A stretch of 64,000 nt of DNA from Prunus persica. Its lineage: Eukaryota; Streptophyta; Magnoliopsida; Rosales; Rosaceae. Shown piece by piece: positions 22,741-34,100 of this stretch (positions are counted from its first letter, which is position 1; every line of letters begins with the position of its first letter). Made by a program: the position numbers and the translations under genes. Under the pieces are notes generated by a model. It made no database searches. It was not told the DNA's origin and was given only the letters and a program-made list of their open reading frames with translations. Location: the NCBI RefSeq assembly GCF_000346465.2, contig NC_034010.1, positions 25,233,579 through 25,297,578 on the forward strand, written 5' to 3'.

Positions 22741-24619
22741 TGTGTATGTACATTAAGTCTTTGTCTGCCTGTTTACTTTTCGGTTTGTGTGTGCTTTATC
22801 TTTGTGTAGTTTGTGTGTTATAATTGCGAAGTTTATCAACAACAAGGTCTTGGAGTGTTTTCGCACAACAGAAATAACTCTCCAATAGAAGACAGTTGCA
22901 ATGAAGTCTCTCATATTTATAATAGCACATTCAGTTGGATTTCTTGGGAGTGGGTGCACATTTTCAAGTGCATTCATTCCCATAGAAAACGCTATATTTC
23001 TCTAGATGGCAAAATGAAATAAGTCTATATATGCCTTCTAGTTGCATCATGTTTGCATTTACAGGTTCTAATTCTAGGTTGCAGAACTCCAGAATATATT
23101 TGAAAACTCATGAGTTCCACTCTAAGATATAAAATCAATAGGCTATGATCAAAATGGCAGACTGGTCTTCCACTAGACTAATGCACCACACTGGTTATTC
23201 AGAAACCAAACTGCGCTCAAGGCACTTGCATTGCTTATTTCAACCCAGAATACAAATTTAAACAAATTCATGTGTAACTAGGTTTCAAATAAATTGAATT
23301 GCTTTATTATTTGAATGTTGGACTGTTGTCCCACTGGATATTGGAACAGCCATTCTATTACAACATAACTACAGATAAATCAGATGAGACGAAAAAAGTA
23401 CTTGGAAAATCGGCTGCAAGTGCGGGTCTTCAACTTCCTGAGGTTTATCAGCCTTGAAATTTAGTTGGGTATAATTTGCTACATTCTATTATGGCATAGA
23501 AAATATGCCTCCAGCGAACCATGTAGCCTGTGGAATTTTTTAGTTATATTCGTAAATAACTAAGTGCTATATGCTTGTTACCAACAATGGGATCGAAATT
23601 TGTTTGACTTGCTGCTATCTATTTTAACAAAAATAAGTTTTGCTACATCAGCTGAATTTGATCATTTGTAAGGGTATTGACTTGTATACCAGTGGTCTCA
23701 CATATACTTTAGTAGTGTGTGATCACAAAACCCCCTTCCCTTAATATCACTTGTATTAAAAAATATATATATATATTACGACAAAAACAAATCATAATAA
23801 TCAAATTATTTTATTGCCCATTTAAATGTCAGATAATAAATAATAAATGAAAAGGCAGGTTTTAATACGCCCCATTATTTTTTTTTAAAACGCATGTCTA
23901 GAAAATGGACTTTCAAAAACAAAAAAATTGTAAGTCGAGTGGAAAAAAGGCCTCTCATAGCACATGCTTCTTTTCTTTTCTTTTTTTAATTTATAAATAT
24001 AAGCGAACTACAAGGGGTGGGGTTCTCACACACACACTATCAAGGTGCTATGTGAATTCGAACTTAAGACCATTAGTCTGCAAATTAAGACCTTTTTTTC
24101 ATTGGGTTAAATTATGTTAGTGCACAGGGGCTAATTTAAAATTAATTAAGAAAATTTAATATAAAGAGAAAACAAACTGCAGGAAACTTTGAGATTCCTT
24201 ATTTTTTAGTGTACCACACAAGATCACCAGTCCCCTTTTTTCCGTTGTTTTTATGGGTTCGCATGTTTTCTAAGTCCTTGTTTAATCTTTGGGCGTGATA
24301 CTCCTCAGTATATAATTCCCATTCTAATGAGAGATTCCTATTATTTAAAGACTTATGCAATTAATTTTATTTCATAAACATCTTTTACGGTTTATTACGA
24401 TTTTTTTCAACAATTCAAAACTATCTATTTTTCAAATCTTTATTCATAAATCATCCTTACATAAAATTAGACAAATTGAAAATCATTTAGACATCTAGTC
24501 ATATCTAATAAGATTTCAAATTTGTTCAAAGAGGTGTAATTGATGATCAGAGTCTGATAATAATTCCAATTTCAAAGAATAATCAATTCATGAAGTCTAA
24601 TGTCTATTTGATTCTCCAA
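22741..24619. other. Intergenic, no gene recognised
   Basis: AT-rich spacer. A SINE-like minus-strand patch may lie near 24005-24110 (TTCGAACTTAAGACC and a pyrimidine tract). Short AT repeats near 23763. No open frame with recognisable content. Confidence 0.4.
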
Positions 24620-24878
24620 ACAGTACCCATTTTCGACACAGCATATAATGATGGATCCATATGAGCGGGATTTGTATACATTATTGCCCTACTCAAAAAA
24701 AATGTAACTTTCCAAGATGTGAATCTGAAGGTACAGCTAGAAATTAGCAAGTGAATAGTAAATGCAATTCCAACGATGGGAAACAGAGCATTGTATTCAC
24801 ATAAAAAACCATTTGGGTACAATAGTAAGCGACAAACACCAGAAATAAGAAAATCCAAATAATTCGAACTCAAATTAT

Positions 24879-25002
24879 AGGGGCACCCACAGAGGTGCGC
24901 CCCTCCAAAAATAGGCGTATGCCATTTAAAGCGACGCGCACACGGTATTCTTTAGTAAAAGGCGAAAGAATAGTTCGCTTTGTGCTCGACGCATGGCTCC
25001 GT
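24879..25002 (-). ncRNA. U5: U5 spliceosomal snRNA (copy D)
   Basis: Intact by every visible criterion: loop I, Sm site ATTTTTGG, 3' hairpin GGGGCGCACC...GGGTGCCCC, and USE and TATA exactly 33 bp apart with the start 33 nt past the TATA. Just downstream, AGTTCGAA could serve as the 3' box that directs plant snRNA end formation, but the match to that consensus is only partial. Confidence 0.94.
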
Positions 25003-25026
25003 AAGTTTTCAAGCAAACAGCTACTT

Positions 25027-25035
25027 TATTTTATA
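25027..25035 (-). promoter_or_regulatory. TATA box of U5 copy D
   Basis: TATAAAATA on the minus strand at the same spacing as in copy C. Confidence 0.8.
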
Positions 25036-25068
25036 ACCCCGACTCTAGCTAGTTCGTACTCCTTCAGC

Positions 25069-25078
25069 CGATGTGGGA
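25069..25078 (-). promoter_or_regulatory. USE of U5 copy D
   Basis: TCCCACATCG, 33 bp from the TATA box. Confidence 0.85.
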
Positions 25079-25821
25079 CAAAAGTGCCTACACCTCAACC
25101 CTTCTCAAAACGGCCAACTTAGAAAAACTTAGCTTAGCATATTCAGAGGAGATTGCCCTTCTCTATCACACTTAATACAAAAGTGCCTAGTTCTAAAGCA
25201 ATTCCAACGACCCCAAACTCTGATTTTGCTAGTTCCTTTGTCAATTTCATACCTCACATGAAATCAGCCTTTGACTGGTTTTGAACCCAAGTGGAAACTG
25301 GTGGACGAGAATTGAGTATGAGATACTCAGTCTCTGTATAATTTCCATGATGTTCTATAGAGAAAAAAAAAAAAAAAAAGTAAATTCTGCAATTGATTTT
25401 ACACATTCTATAAAATTTTATGCTTCCTGGTTGAGGCTTCATTTCAAAATGTGAATTTGACAACCACAGATTGACAAATAGAGCAGTGTGTTCAGTTTAA
25501 TGCTTAAAAAGTAAATTATTTTCCAGGGATATATGTATCTGGCTAAAGGTCTAATTTGACCACTATTGTCTATGAAGTTGGCTCAACTGTTCTGCCTGCT
25601 ATTATGCTAACTTTGGTGGTAAGGACAGCATTGGCTAACTTTCGACCGAGCCAACAAATGGGGAGAAGACTACAGGTATAATTTATTGTGTATCAGACAT
25701 GGCAGTCGTACAATCAAATATTGGTGAAGAAAGTTCTTCATCACCTCCCTCCTTAAATTTCTTCTTTTGGTAATGTAATTTGTTTCCTAGAAATATCAGC
25801 CAATTGTCATTTCAAAATAAA

Positions 25822-26006
25822 AGAGTTCGTTTGAGAGTGATTTTGAACAGGCCAAATAATCACTTCTCTCATTTTATGGAGAAGCACATTAGAGATGCTT
25901 CTTCACAAAATCACTTAAAATTACTTAAATTGATTATATGAAAAAGCACATATGAGGTACTTCTTTTCAGAATAATTGAGCTATCTAGAATTACTCCCAA
26001 ACAAGC
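25822..26006. mobile_element. Small MITE, about 185 bp
   Basis: Left end GTTCGTTTGAGAGTGATTTT and right end (read inward) GGCTTGTTTGGGAGTAATTC are imperfect inverted repeats. The corresponding spacer of unit 1 (about 19830-19860) lacks it, which confirms an insertion. Confidence 0.6.
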
Positions 26007-26458
26007 CATATTGAATGTGAACTTAACAAGCCACCCACGAAAAGAGACATTTCAAAGATGGTAAATGTCATTTAACCTCAGAAGTCACCTTTTACTAGGC
26101 ATTCTTTTGGCATATGTGAAAGGATAAACTTCCAGCGCCGCCTAATGCATACTTTTCAGCCTTACTTTGTACAGTGTAGTAGTTCATATTTATTTGGCAA
26201 GTTGAAAAACACCAAGATCTAACTGTACGTACGAATATATATATATATCATTGGATGCCGTCATAAGATTAAACATGCAGGTCAGAGAACAGCTTTACCA
26301 TTTGATTTCAAGAGTTGGTAAATATTTTCAGCATATGTCAGTATAATAATGAGATGAATCTTCTGCTTTGTATCTATGTTGGAGATCGAAATATATATAT
26401 AGTTGATCAAACAAAACACTAGTCTTTATTGAAGAATATAAGTCTCATGTTAGGGATA

Positions 26459-27004
26459 TGTTGAATACACTTTCTTAAATAAAATATAAGATATAATGAA
26501 TGGTTTCATTATTAATATTATCGAAGTTTTTTGTGATAAAACATCATACATATCGAATTTTATAGGTGGTTAAGTTGGAGACAATATTGGTATTGCTAGT
26601 AGAGGGCCGCTAGCCTATCTCTCTAAATTTAACATGATATCAGAGCGAGTTGAATGACTGGGCCTGAAATATTGGGTATTTACCCTTACTCTTTATCCAA
26701 TATGTGGTGGTCACATATTGGACTTGAATGTTTATCATTGTCCCTTATCCAATACGTGGTGATCACGTGTTGGGTTTGAATGTTTGACTCCGATGTGGAC
26801 TTGGCCCACTATGTGATGGTCCCACGTGAGGGGGCATGTTGAATGCACTTCACAAATAAAATACAAGATATAATGAATAATTCAACTACTAATATAACCA
26901 AGGCCTTTTGTGATAAAATTTCACACCTATTGAACTTTGTAAGTGATTAAAAGTTAAAGACAATATGATGTTACTAATAGTGGACCGCTCTGTAAAATTT
27001 AACA
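26459..27004 (+). mobile_element. TRIM (miniature LTR retrotransposon)
   Basis: Two direct repeats, 26459-26634 and 26837-27004, both start TGTTGAAT and end AAATTTAACA. Between them lie 202 bp with no coding capacity. Directly after the first repeat is TGATATCAGAGCG, a primer-binding site for initiator tRNA-Met, and directly before the second is the polypurine tract GAGGGGGCA. These are the diagnostic parts of a TRIM. The LTRs have diverged considerably, so it is older than the copia element at 30.8 kb. No clean target duplication was found. Confidence 0.8.
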
Positions 27005-27046
27005 CACTTTACTTGAGTAACTTCAAACAATCATAAACTTAATTAA

Positions 27047-27597
27047 GGCTCCGTTTGGGGGTTGTGGTGTTTAAACTTGAGGCAAGTCTTATCCCCACTT
27101 TACTCTTCTTCTTCTTCTTCGTTGAGAGCTGAAATCCTCGGCTCACCATCTTTGTCATCTCTAGATCTCACTCTTTGATTAACGTTTTCGATTCTTCCAA
27201 AAAAAAAAAAAGGAAAACAATGATGGCAGTGGTCTAACAAAATTATGGCTGCATGCATAAATCTAACTGCCGTTTCATATGTTGCAATGTTCATCAAATA
27301 ATTTGATGAGATAAAAAAAATATATAATCAAATAAATTCATGAGATAAAATATTAATAAAAACATAAGTATATGTAGTGATATTGATTTTGTCTTTTTAG
27401 TAAATAAATAACACTTTTAACATTATGAGAGTTTATCGACACTTTTAACACTCACAATACTTTTATAAATAGAGTTTACCAAATACTACCCACTTTTACA
27501 AATAGAGTTTACCAAAAGCTTAACTGCTTTATTCGACAACTAATTATTTTCGCAACACAATAGTTTTTTTTTAAGCACAACAATACCAAACTAGCCC
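27047..27597. mobile_element. Tourist-like (PIF/Harbinger) MITE
   Basis: Ends GGCTCCGTTTGG and CCAAACTAGCCC form imperfect inverted repeats and are flanked by TAA on both sides (27044-27046 and 27598-27600), the 3-bp duplication typical of PIF/Harbinger. Unit 1 lacks the insert. The interior has a (CTT)n stretch near 27105 and no gene. Confidence 0.7.
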
Positions 27598-27652
27598 TAA
27601 ATCCATAGGCAATACGGCATACAACATGGATACTTAAACAAAACAGCTAAAG

Positions 27653-29047
27653 CTAAGCAAATATTTGGGAAAAATCAAGCCTAAGAAAGCTTAGATATTC
27701 ATCATTGAGCCAACCATACTTCTCCATGAATGGATTGACTAGGGTTTCAGGAGGGTAACTGTCTATGCAATCTTTCCAAACATTAGCATCCTCCAAGTCC
27801 TTGAGTACTTCCCACACAATATTGTTGCACTTAAAACCTGCTCCAAATCCACTCATCAGAATTCTGTTGCCCTTCTTAAGCCTCTGCTTGGCCTCCATGT
27901 ATCCCAAAGCATACCAAAAGCCAGCTGCTGATGTGTTACCAAACCTGTAAAGTGCCATTCTAGATGGCTCTACATCATAATCACTTAGACCCAAGCTCTT
28001 ACCAATCCCATCTATGATTGCTCTTCCACCAGGGTGAATGCAAAAGTGCTCGATCCCAGTCTTAAGATTCAGTTTCACACCATCTGCTTCTAGGTTTTGG
28101 CTCTTATTACTTAATTTATGAAGCAGAGATGCCAACAGATACCTGAGAATTTCTCTTAGTGGAAGCATTTTAGGGACTAGAATTTGGAGGTTCATTGTAA
28201 AAGCCAGAGCAGCTGCTTTTGTGAGGTATTTGGTAAGGCGAAAACCTTGATATCCACTCTCATCTTCTGCCTGTATGCAGCAATCATACGCTTCATTACT
28301 TGAGCCAATGTGGGTTCGTACCAGATGCTTTAACTTCAACATGGCTTGGTGCTTTAGGTCTCTGTTGTTTGTGAACAGCATCGAACACCCTCCCGAGCGG
28401 AACAGACAGTTGGTGAGCATCATGGACTTTTCTTTGCCGCAGTACCAGTTAGGAGCCAGGGATTCTGTGCTTACAACAATTGCATTTGCGTTTTTGTATG
28501 ACTTGAACAAGTTTTGTACAACATCAATAGCAATGAGACTTGCACTGCATCCCATTCCTGAGAGGTTGAAGTTCTTGATGTCCTCCCTCATCTTGTAACG
28601 ATTTATTATACGAGATGTTAGAGAGGGTGCAGGGGAGAACATTGACACATTGACAACCAGAATGTCGATTTGTGAAGGAGAAATTGAAGTAGACCTAGCA
28701 AAAAGCTTGTCAAGTGTGTCAAATATTATACCATCCATCTCATGAAGCTCATCTTCTATGGTTGAACTTCGGCATTCAATGATGTTTCTTGGGCAAGAAG
28801 TTTCTTCACCAATGCCAGAATTGACAATAGTTTTCAAGAGAAACCTGAGTTCTTCCAATCCCAGATTCTTGTTCTGCATGACGATTTTTGCGCAGGAATC
28901 ACTGTTGACCTTCATGTCCTCTTTGGCCTTGTAACACTCATAAGCCAGCATATAGCAGCTCTGGTCTCTTTTTTGGAGAACTAACTTGCAGAGGCAAAAG
29001 AAACCATAGTAAAGGGTGAGAAGACACATTGTCATGAAGATCTCCAT
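27653..29047 (-). CDS. 3-ketoacyl-CoA synthase, KCS19-like (copy 2), His-to-Tyr variant
   Basis: 464 residues, intronless, nearly identical to copy 1, with the same promoter block upstream. Nucleophile Cys167 (NLSGMGCSAS), His334 and His338 (EHFCIHPGGRA) and Asn371 are kept. Residue 367 in the otherwise invariant LHRFGNTS motif is Tyr (codon TAC at 27947-27949) where copies 1 and 3 have His (CAC). That His is one of the conserved active-site-region histidines of FAE1-type KCS, so activity is doubtful. The C-terminus is five residues shorter than copy 1 because a GAA codon has become TAG. The frame is otherwise open from start to end. Confidence 0.9.
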   Translation of the reverse strand: MEIFMTMCLLTLYYGFFCLCKLVLQKRDQSCYMLAYECYKAKEDMKVNSDSCAKIVMQNKNLGLEELRFLLKTIVNSGIGEETSCPRNIIECRSSTIEDELHEMDGIIFDTLDKLFARSTSISPSQIDILVVNVSMFSPAPSLTSRIINRYKMREDIKNFNLSGMGCSASLIAIDVVQNLFKSYKNANAIVVSTESLAPNWYCGKEKSMMLTNCLFRSGGCSMLFTNNRDLKHQAMLKLKHLVRTHIGSSNEAYDCCIQAEDESGYQGFRLTKYLTKAAALAFTMNLQILVPKMLPLREILRYLLASLLHKLSNKSQNLEADGVKLNLKTGIEHFCIHPGGRAIIDGIGKSLGLSDYDVEPSRMALYRFGNTSAAGFWYALGYMEAKQRLKKGNRILMSGFGAGFKCNNIVWEVLKDLEDANVWKDCIDSYPPETLVNPFMEKYGWLNDEYLSFLRLDFSQIFA

Positions 29048-29510
29048 GGCCCAACAGCTCTCTTTTGTTTGTGTGTTTGTGAGAGAAGAAGATAGAGGGG
29101 GGTTTAGAGTATCAAATGTGAGTTGCATGCAAAACTTCAACAACTATCTTAGTACTTAGACTGCACAGTCATCTCCTTCTATAAATAGATGGTGATGAAC
29201 TATGCTGCTTGTGATCATTAATGAAAATCCCTCTACTTTCTACCTACAAATATAGCAGGTATTTATTAAGGCACAACCAGAAATTGCCACCTGTCCTCTT
29301 AGCAAGCGTCCATGACTCAACGGTTCATATCTACACTAGCCAAGTTGCCACCTCTCCTGTTAGATATACTTTGACACCAAAATTAATATCAAACAGTTTA
29401 AAATTTGTCTATATATTTTTCTGTAAATTTCTGTCAAAATAACAGGACTTTTTATTAAGTGTCTATTTTTTATTTTTTTGAGTTATGTGGGATTTTATTA
29501 GTTATTTTTT

Positions 29511-30822
29511 TAAGGCTGGATCAAATGATTAATGGTGATGATCAAGTGCATGCATATCTGACCATGTTTTGCTGGTTTTCTACTTCATTACCATTAATTC
29601 CATATGTTATCTTTGGCTGGAATTCTTTAGAACTGGCTCTATATATGTTAGAAAAATGATAAGAGAAGAAGGTTTCGTTCCTATGTCCTCTTTAAAATAC
29701 TGAGAAGGAGCTAAGAACTCTTTGATTAAGACTGCAAAATATGGAATATGGAACAGCCTAAGTACATGCAGACATCTTCTCGTTGGTTGTTAATTAGGCG
29801 CTGGCCTAATTGCGCGAAAGCAATGCAATCTATTTATCTGTTGCACATTTTCACAAAGGACTCACTGCTGAAGGAACATATGTGCTAACTAATCATGAGG
29901 AAATGAGATTATTTAATACCGGATTATGATTAGTTCCACATATGTACTTTTAAAATGCATCTTAATTTTTAGATGGTGTTAATCTGCTGCTTGTTAATCT
30001 CCTTTAACTCTAATACCAAGCTCCCAAGAAAACTGGCACATGGTTATACCATACAATGGAAAAGATAAATGGCCCCAGAAATTAGCTGCAGATAATGTGA
30101 TGAGCTCCTGATGTGCCTACATCATACATGATTTGTCTTTTTCATGGACTATTTCTTTGAAGGGGAAAAAAAAAAGGAAAGGTTGGATTTGTTCACACTC
30201 CATCCTTGAGGGTCTCCCCAAGATATATAAAATGTAAGTTTGAAGTCTTAATGTCATGTGCGTCATAAATGAACAGACAGTGGATCTGGTAGATAGCATT
30301 ATCATGTTCCCTGGGAATTAGGTCCTTTTTTGTTTTGTTTTGGTGATCACTGGGGATTAGGTGTTTGATTTGTAGTTATACTCATCAGCACAACTGAGAC
30401 TGACAGTTAGGCCAGGCTAACAACATATGAAAATGGTTCTGAAGTTATTAATCAAAAAGGAAACACGGTTAATCCCAGTATGTCAAATCGCTATCGCGTA
30501 ATGCACAATTAGGCTAGGCTAACAACATATGAAAATGGTTCTGGACTTTTATGTGTCCTTTAGGATGATTTAAAGAATGTATCAGCTGAAAACGTGTTCT
30601 AAATAATCATGATCAATGCACCTCCCCAAGTTGTTGAAGTTATTAATGAAATAGCAAAAGAAGAAAGATATAACGATATCAAATGCGAGTAAGAGAAAGG
30701 ATGAGGTCGGTAGGAGAAAGCAAGATGATTAGTTTCCTTTTCATCATCCTGCTCATGGGGAGCTAAAATTACATTTAAGATTGATCATATTTTTTGCCAA
30801 ACCTTATAATGGGGGTAAAATT
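29511..30822. other. Intergenic between KCS copy 2 and the copia element
   Basis: AT-rich, no gene recognised. It contains the direct repeat described in the next entry. Confidence 0.4.
30408..30543. repeat. Short direct repeat, 34 bp, 102 bp apart
   Basis: TAGGCCAGGCTAACAACATA and 14 following bases (30408-30441) recur with one mismatch at 30510-30543. Probably a local slip or repair duplication. Confidence 0.8.
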
Positions 30823-31056
30823 TGTTGGCGTGACTTGTGGATATTGACTTACTTTCCTTACACACTAAGAATTCCTATTATAATTGTAATTGATTTACTT
30901 TAATTCCTGATTTCCTACTGCAAATAGATTTAGGAATTTATTATTTACTTGCCCATTCAGGTTTCATTGTATTATAAATATGACCTCTTACAAGGAGAAG
31001 AATACACAGAAAATTCCCACAAACAAATATTCTCTCATAGTTTTCATATTTTAGCA
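30823..31056 (+). repeat. 5' LTR of the copia element
   Basis: 234 bp, TGTTGGCG...TTTTAGCA. Contains a probable promoter TATA (ATTATAAATA) about 80 bp before its right end. Confidence 0.95.
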
Positions 31057-31070
31057 TGGTATCAGAGCGG
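31057..31070 (+). promoter_or_regulatory. Primer-binding site (tRNA-iMet) of the copia element
   Basis: TGGTATCAGAGCGG directly abuts the LTR and is complementary to the 3' end of initiator tRNA-Met, as in most plant copia elements. Confidence 0.9.
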
Positions 31071-31115
31071 CGATCTTGGAATTGCTGACTCTGGTTTCAA
31101 ACCCCCGCCGCTGCT

Positions 31116-34100
31116 ATGGGGGTTGATGATTTTTTCAACCCTCATGGAGGTAGCACCACCGACTCCTTCTCTCATTCTCCACCAACCATCATTGAGTTGA
31201 GTGCCCAGATGGCTCCGCTCCTACAGATGCAGACTTTGACCCTGAACCCGATCCAGAATCCGGATCCTTTTTTGACGACCCCGACCCCGACCCTGACTAT
31301 GCCGACGACGACCCCGACCCCGACCCCGACTATGACGACGACGACCCCGACTATGACGACGACGACCCCGACCCCGACCCCGACTCCGAAGACGACCCCG
31401 ACCCCCACTCCGATGATGACCCCAAACCCGAATTTGTCTCTGATTCAGACCCTGATCCCAATTTCGACTCCGACTCCGGCCCCGACTCAGGCTCAGATTC
31501 CGATCCCAATTCCTACTCAACCTGTATCCTATGCATCTTCCGCTGCACAAATTATGACTTCTAGACTCACGACCCCGACACGTGGACTAGATTGCGCATA
31601 TTGTGGTGATCCACGACACACTTGTGAGACTTGTTTTAAATCGCATGGCTACCCCAATTGGTGGGCTACTCTTATAGATCGAGGACAATGCAATATGACC
31701 AGTAATGGTACTGGTTATGGATTCCATACTTCCGATAAGATTGATTCCAGGAGCTGGATAATTGATTCCGGTGCAACTGATCATATGACGTTTGATCCTG
31801 ATGATTTTCTGAATACTACACAACCTCGACGAACCTGTATTGCAAATGCCAATGGTGTTACTTATCCTGTGACAGGGGCTGGCACTGTTGCACTCTCATC
31901 CTCTCTCACACTGTCTAATACTTTACTTGTTCCATCTTTATCCACTAAATTATTGTCAGTTAGTCAGCTTACTGAACAATTGAATTGTTGTGTACTCATT
32001 TACCCGAGTTTTTGTTTGCTTCAGGATATTCACACTAAGGAGATTCTTGGTCGTGGTACTAAGAGAGGGGGGTTATATTATGTCGATGACTTCAGTCCCG
32101 GCATGGCTAACAGCGTGACACATCCCTTTGATAGCAAACAAAAGCAAATCTGGTTGTGGCACCGTCGATTGGGACATCCTTCTTTTAGTTATATGAAGCA
32201 TCTTATACCAGATTTATTCTCAGGTTTCAAAGACTCTGACTTCACATGTGATACTTGTATTTTGGCCAAGAGTCACCGTGTGCCCTACCCGTTGAGTACG
32301 AACAAGTGTACTACTCCATTTACGTTAATTCATTCTGATGTCTGGGGACCTTCTCCTATCACTGCTCCTTCTGGTGTTCGATGGTTTGTCACATTCATCG
32401 ATGATTGTACACGGATGACATGGCTTTATTTGCTGAAGAATAAAAACGAAGTGTTTTCCTGTTTTCAGTCCTTCCACAAACAGATGAAAACTCAGTTTAA
32501 TGCTCAAATCCAGATTCTTCGCTCCGACAATGGTGGAGAATTTGTCAATCATGACTTTCAGACTTACTTCCAACAACATGGAATTATCCATGAGACGACT
32601 TGTCCTCAGACACCACAACAAAATGGTGTTGCTGAACGAAAGAATCGACATCTTCTTGAAACCGCCCGAGCACTTCTGATTGGCGCTCATGTTCCTCGCC
32701 ATCACTGGGATGATGCTATTGTCACCGCAGTTCATCTGATCAACCGCATGCCTTCTAGTGTACTGACCTTTAAAACTCCCTTACAGGTGCTTGCACAACA
32801 CAGACCTCTGCCTTCTGTTTTGGTACTCACACCCCGAATATTTGGATGTGTGGCTTTCGTTCATCTCCACAAAAATCAACGTAGCAAACTTGATCCATGT
32901 GCGCTTCGTTGTGTTTTTGTGGGTTATGCCACTCATCAGAAAGGCTACCGTTGTTATCACCCTCCTACCCAACGAACCTATGTCACTTTGGATGTGACCT
33001 TTCTGGAATCTGAGCTGTTCTTCCATGACCCATCATCCAATTCTACACTTCAGGGGGAGATACGAAGTGAAGAGCAGACTTGGAGCAACTTGGAAAATCA
33101 AGAAATTCTCCTTTGTACAGAAATGATTGATCATTCCGAGTCTGGAGCACGAGATTACTCTCTGTCGAAAAGCGACCAATCGCCCATTTATAGCGATCAA
33201 TTGCCTGACTCACCTGATCCACGCGAAGATATTTCTGATCCGAGTCTCACACTTACAGACAATACAGAACAACAAGATGAAGACCCCCCCTCTAACTCAA
33301 CAGTACCAACAGACCAATCTCTTGAGAATATCCTTGAGGTAACTACTCCTACTAGACTTGTGCATTTAGATGATAAAACTATTGAATATCAATTACCTTT
33401 CAGGAAAAATCGTGGGAAGCCACCAAACCGTTATTCACCTGATATTGGCAAGACATCCAAGTATCCAATTGCAAATCATGTATCCACTGAGAAGCTGTCT
33501 GAACCACTTAAGGCTTTTGTGCATCAGTTGTCTGCTATCCATATTCCAACCAAGGTCTCTGAAGCATTGAAAGATCCTAAGTGGGTCCAAGCTATAAAAG
33601 AGGAGATGAAAGCCCTTGAGAAAAATCAGACTTGGACATTGGAGATTATACCCCGAGGAAAAAAGACTATCGGATGTAGATGGGTGTTTACTATAAAACA
33701 CAATGCAGATGGATCTATCGAGCGATACAAGGCAAGACTTGTGGCAAAAGGGTACACACAGACCTATGGTATAGACTATGAAGAAACCTTTGCTCCCGTT
33801 GCAAAGTTAAACACCGTCAGAGTCTTATTGTCCCTTGCAGCTAATTTAGATTGGCCACTACACCAGTTTGATGTAAAGAATGCTTTTCTACATGGCGAAC
33901 TCACGGAGGAGGTGTACATGGACATTCCTCCTGGATATAATACTACTCAGACTGGAACAGTTTGCAGGTTACGAAAAGCATTGTATGGATTGAAACAGTC
34001 ACCACGTGCATGGTTTGGACGGTTCACCATGGCAATGAAGAATAATGGTTTCAAACAGTGCAACTCAGATCATACTTTGTTCTTGAAACATCGAAAAGGG

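Larger units (their letters stand above)
24620..29510. repeat. Tandem segmental duplication, unit 2 (U5-D + KCS)
   Basis: Same order as unit 1: junction tail, U5, spacer, KCS, promoter and upstream tail. The spacer is longer because it gained a 185-bp MITE, a TRIM retroelement and a 551-bp Tourist-like MITE, each absent from the matching place in unit 1. Comparing the units therefore defines the empty insertion sites. Confidence 0.8.
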
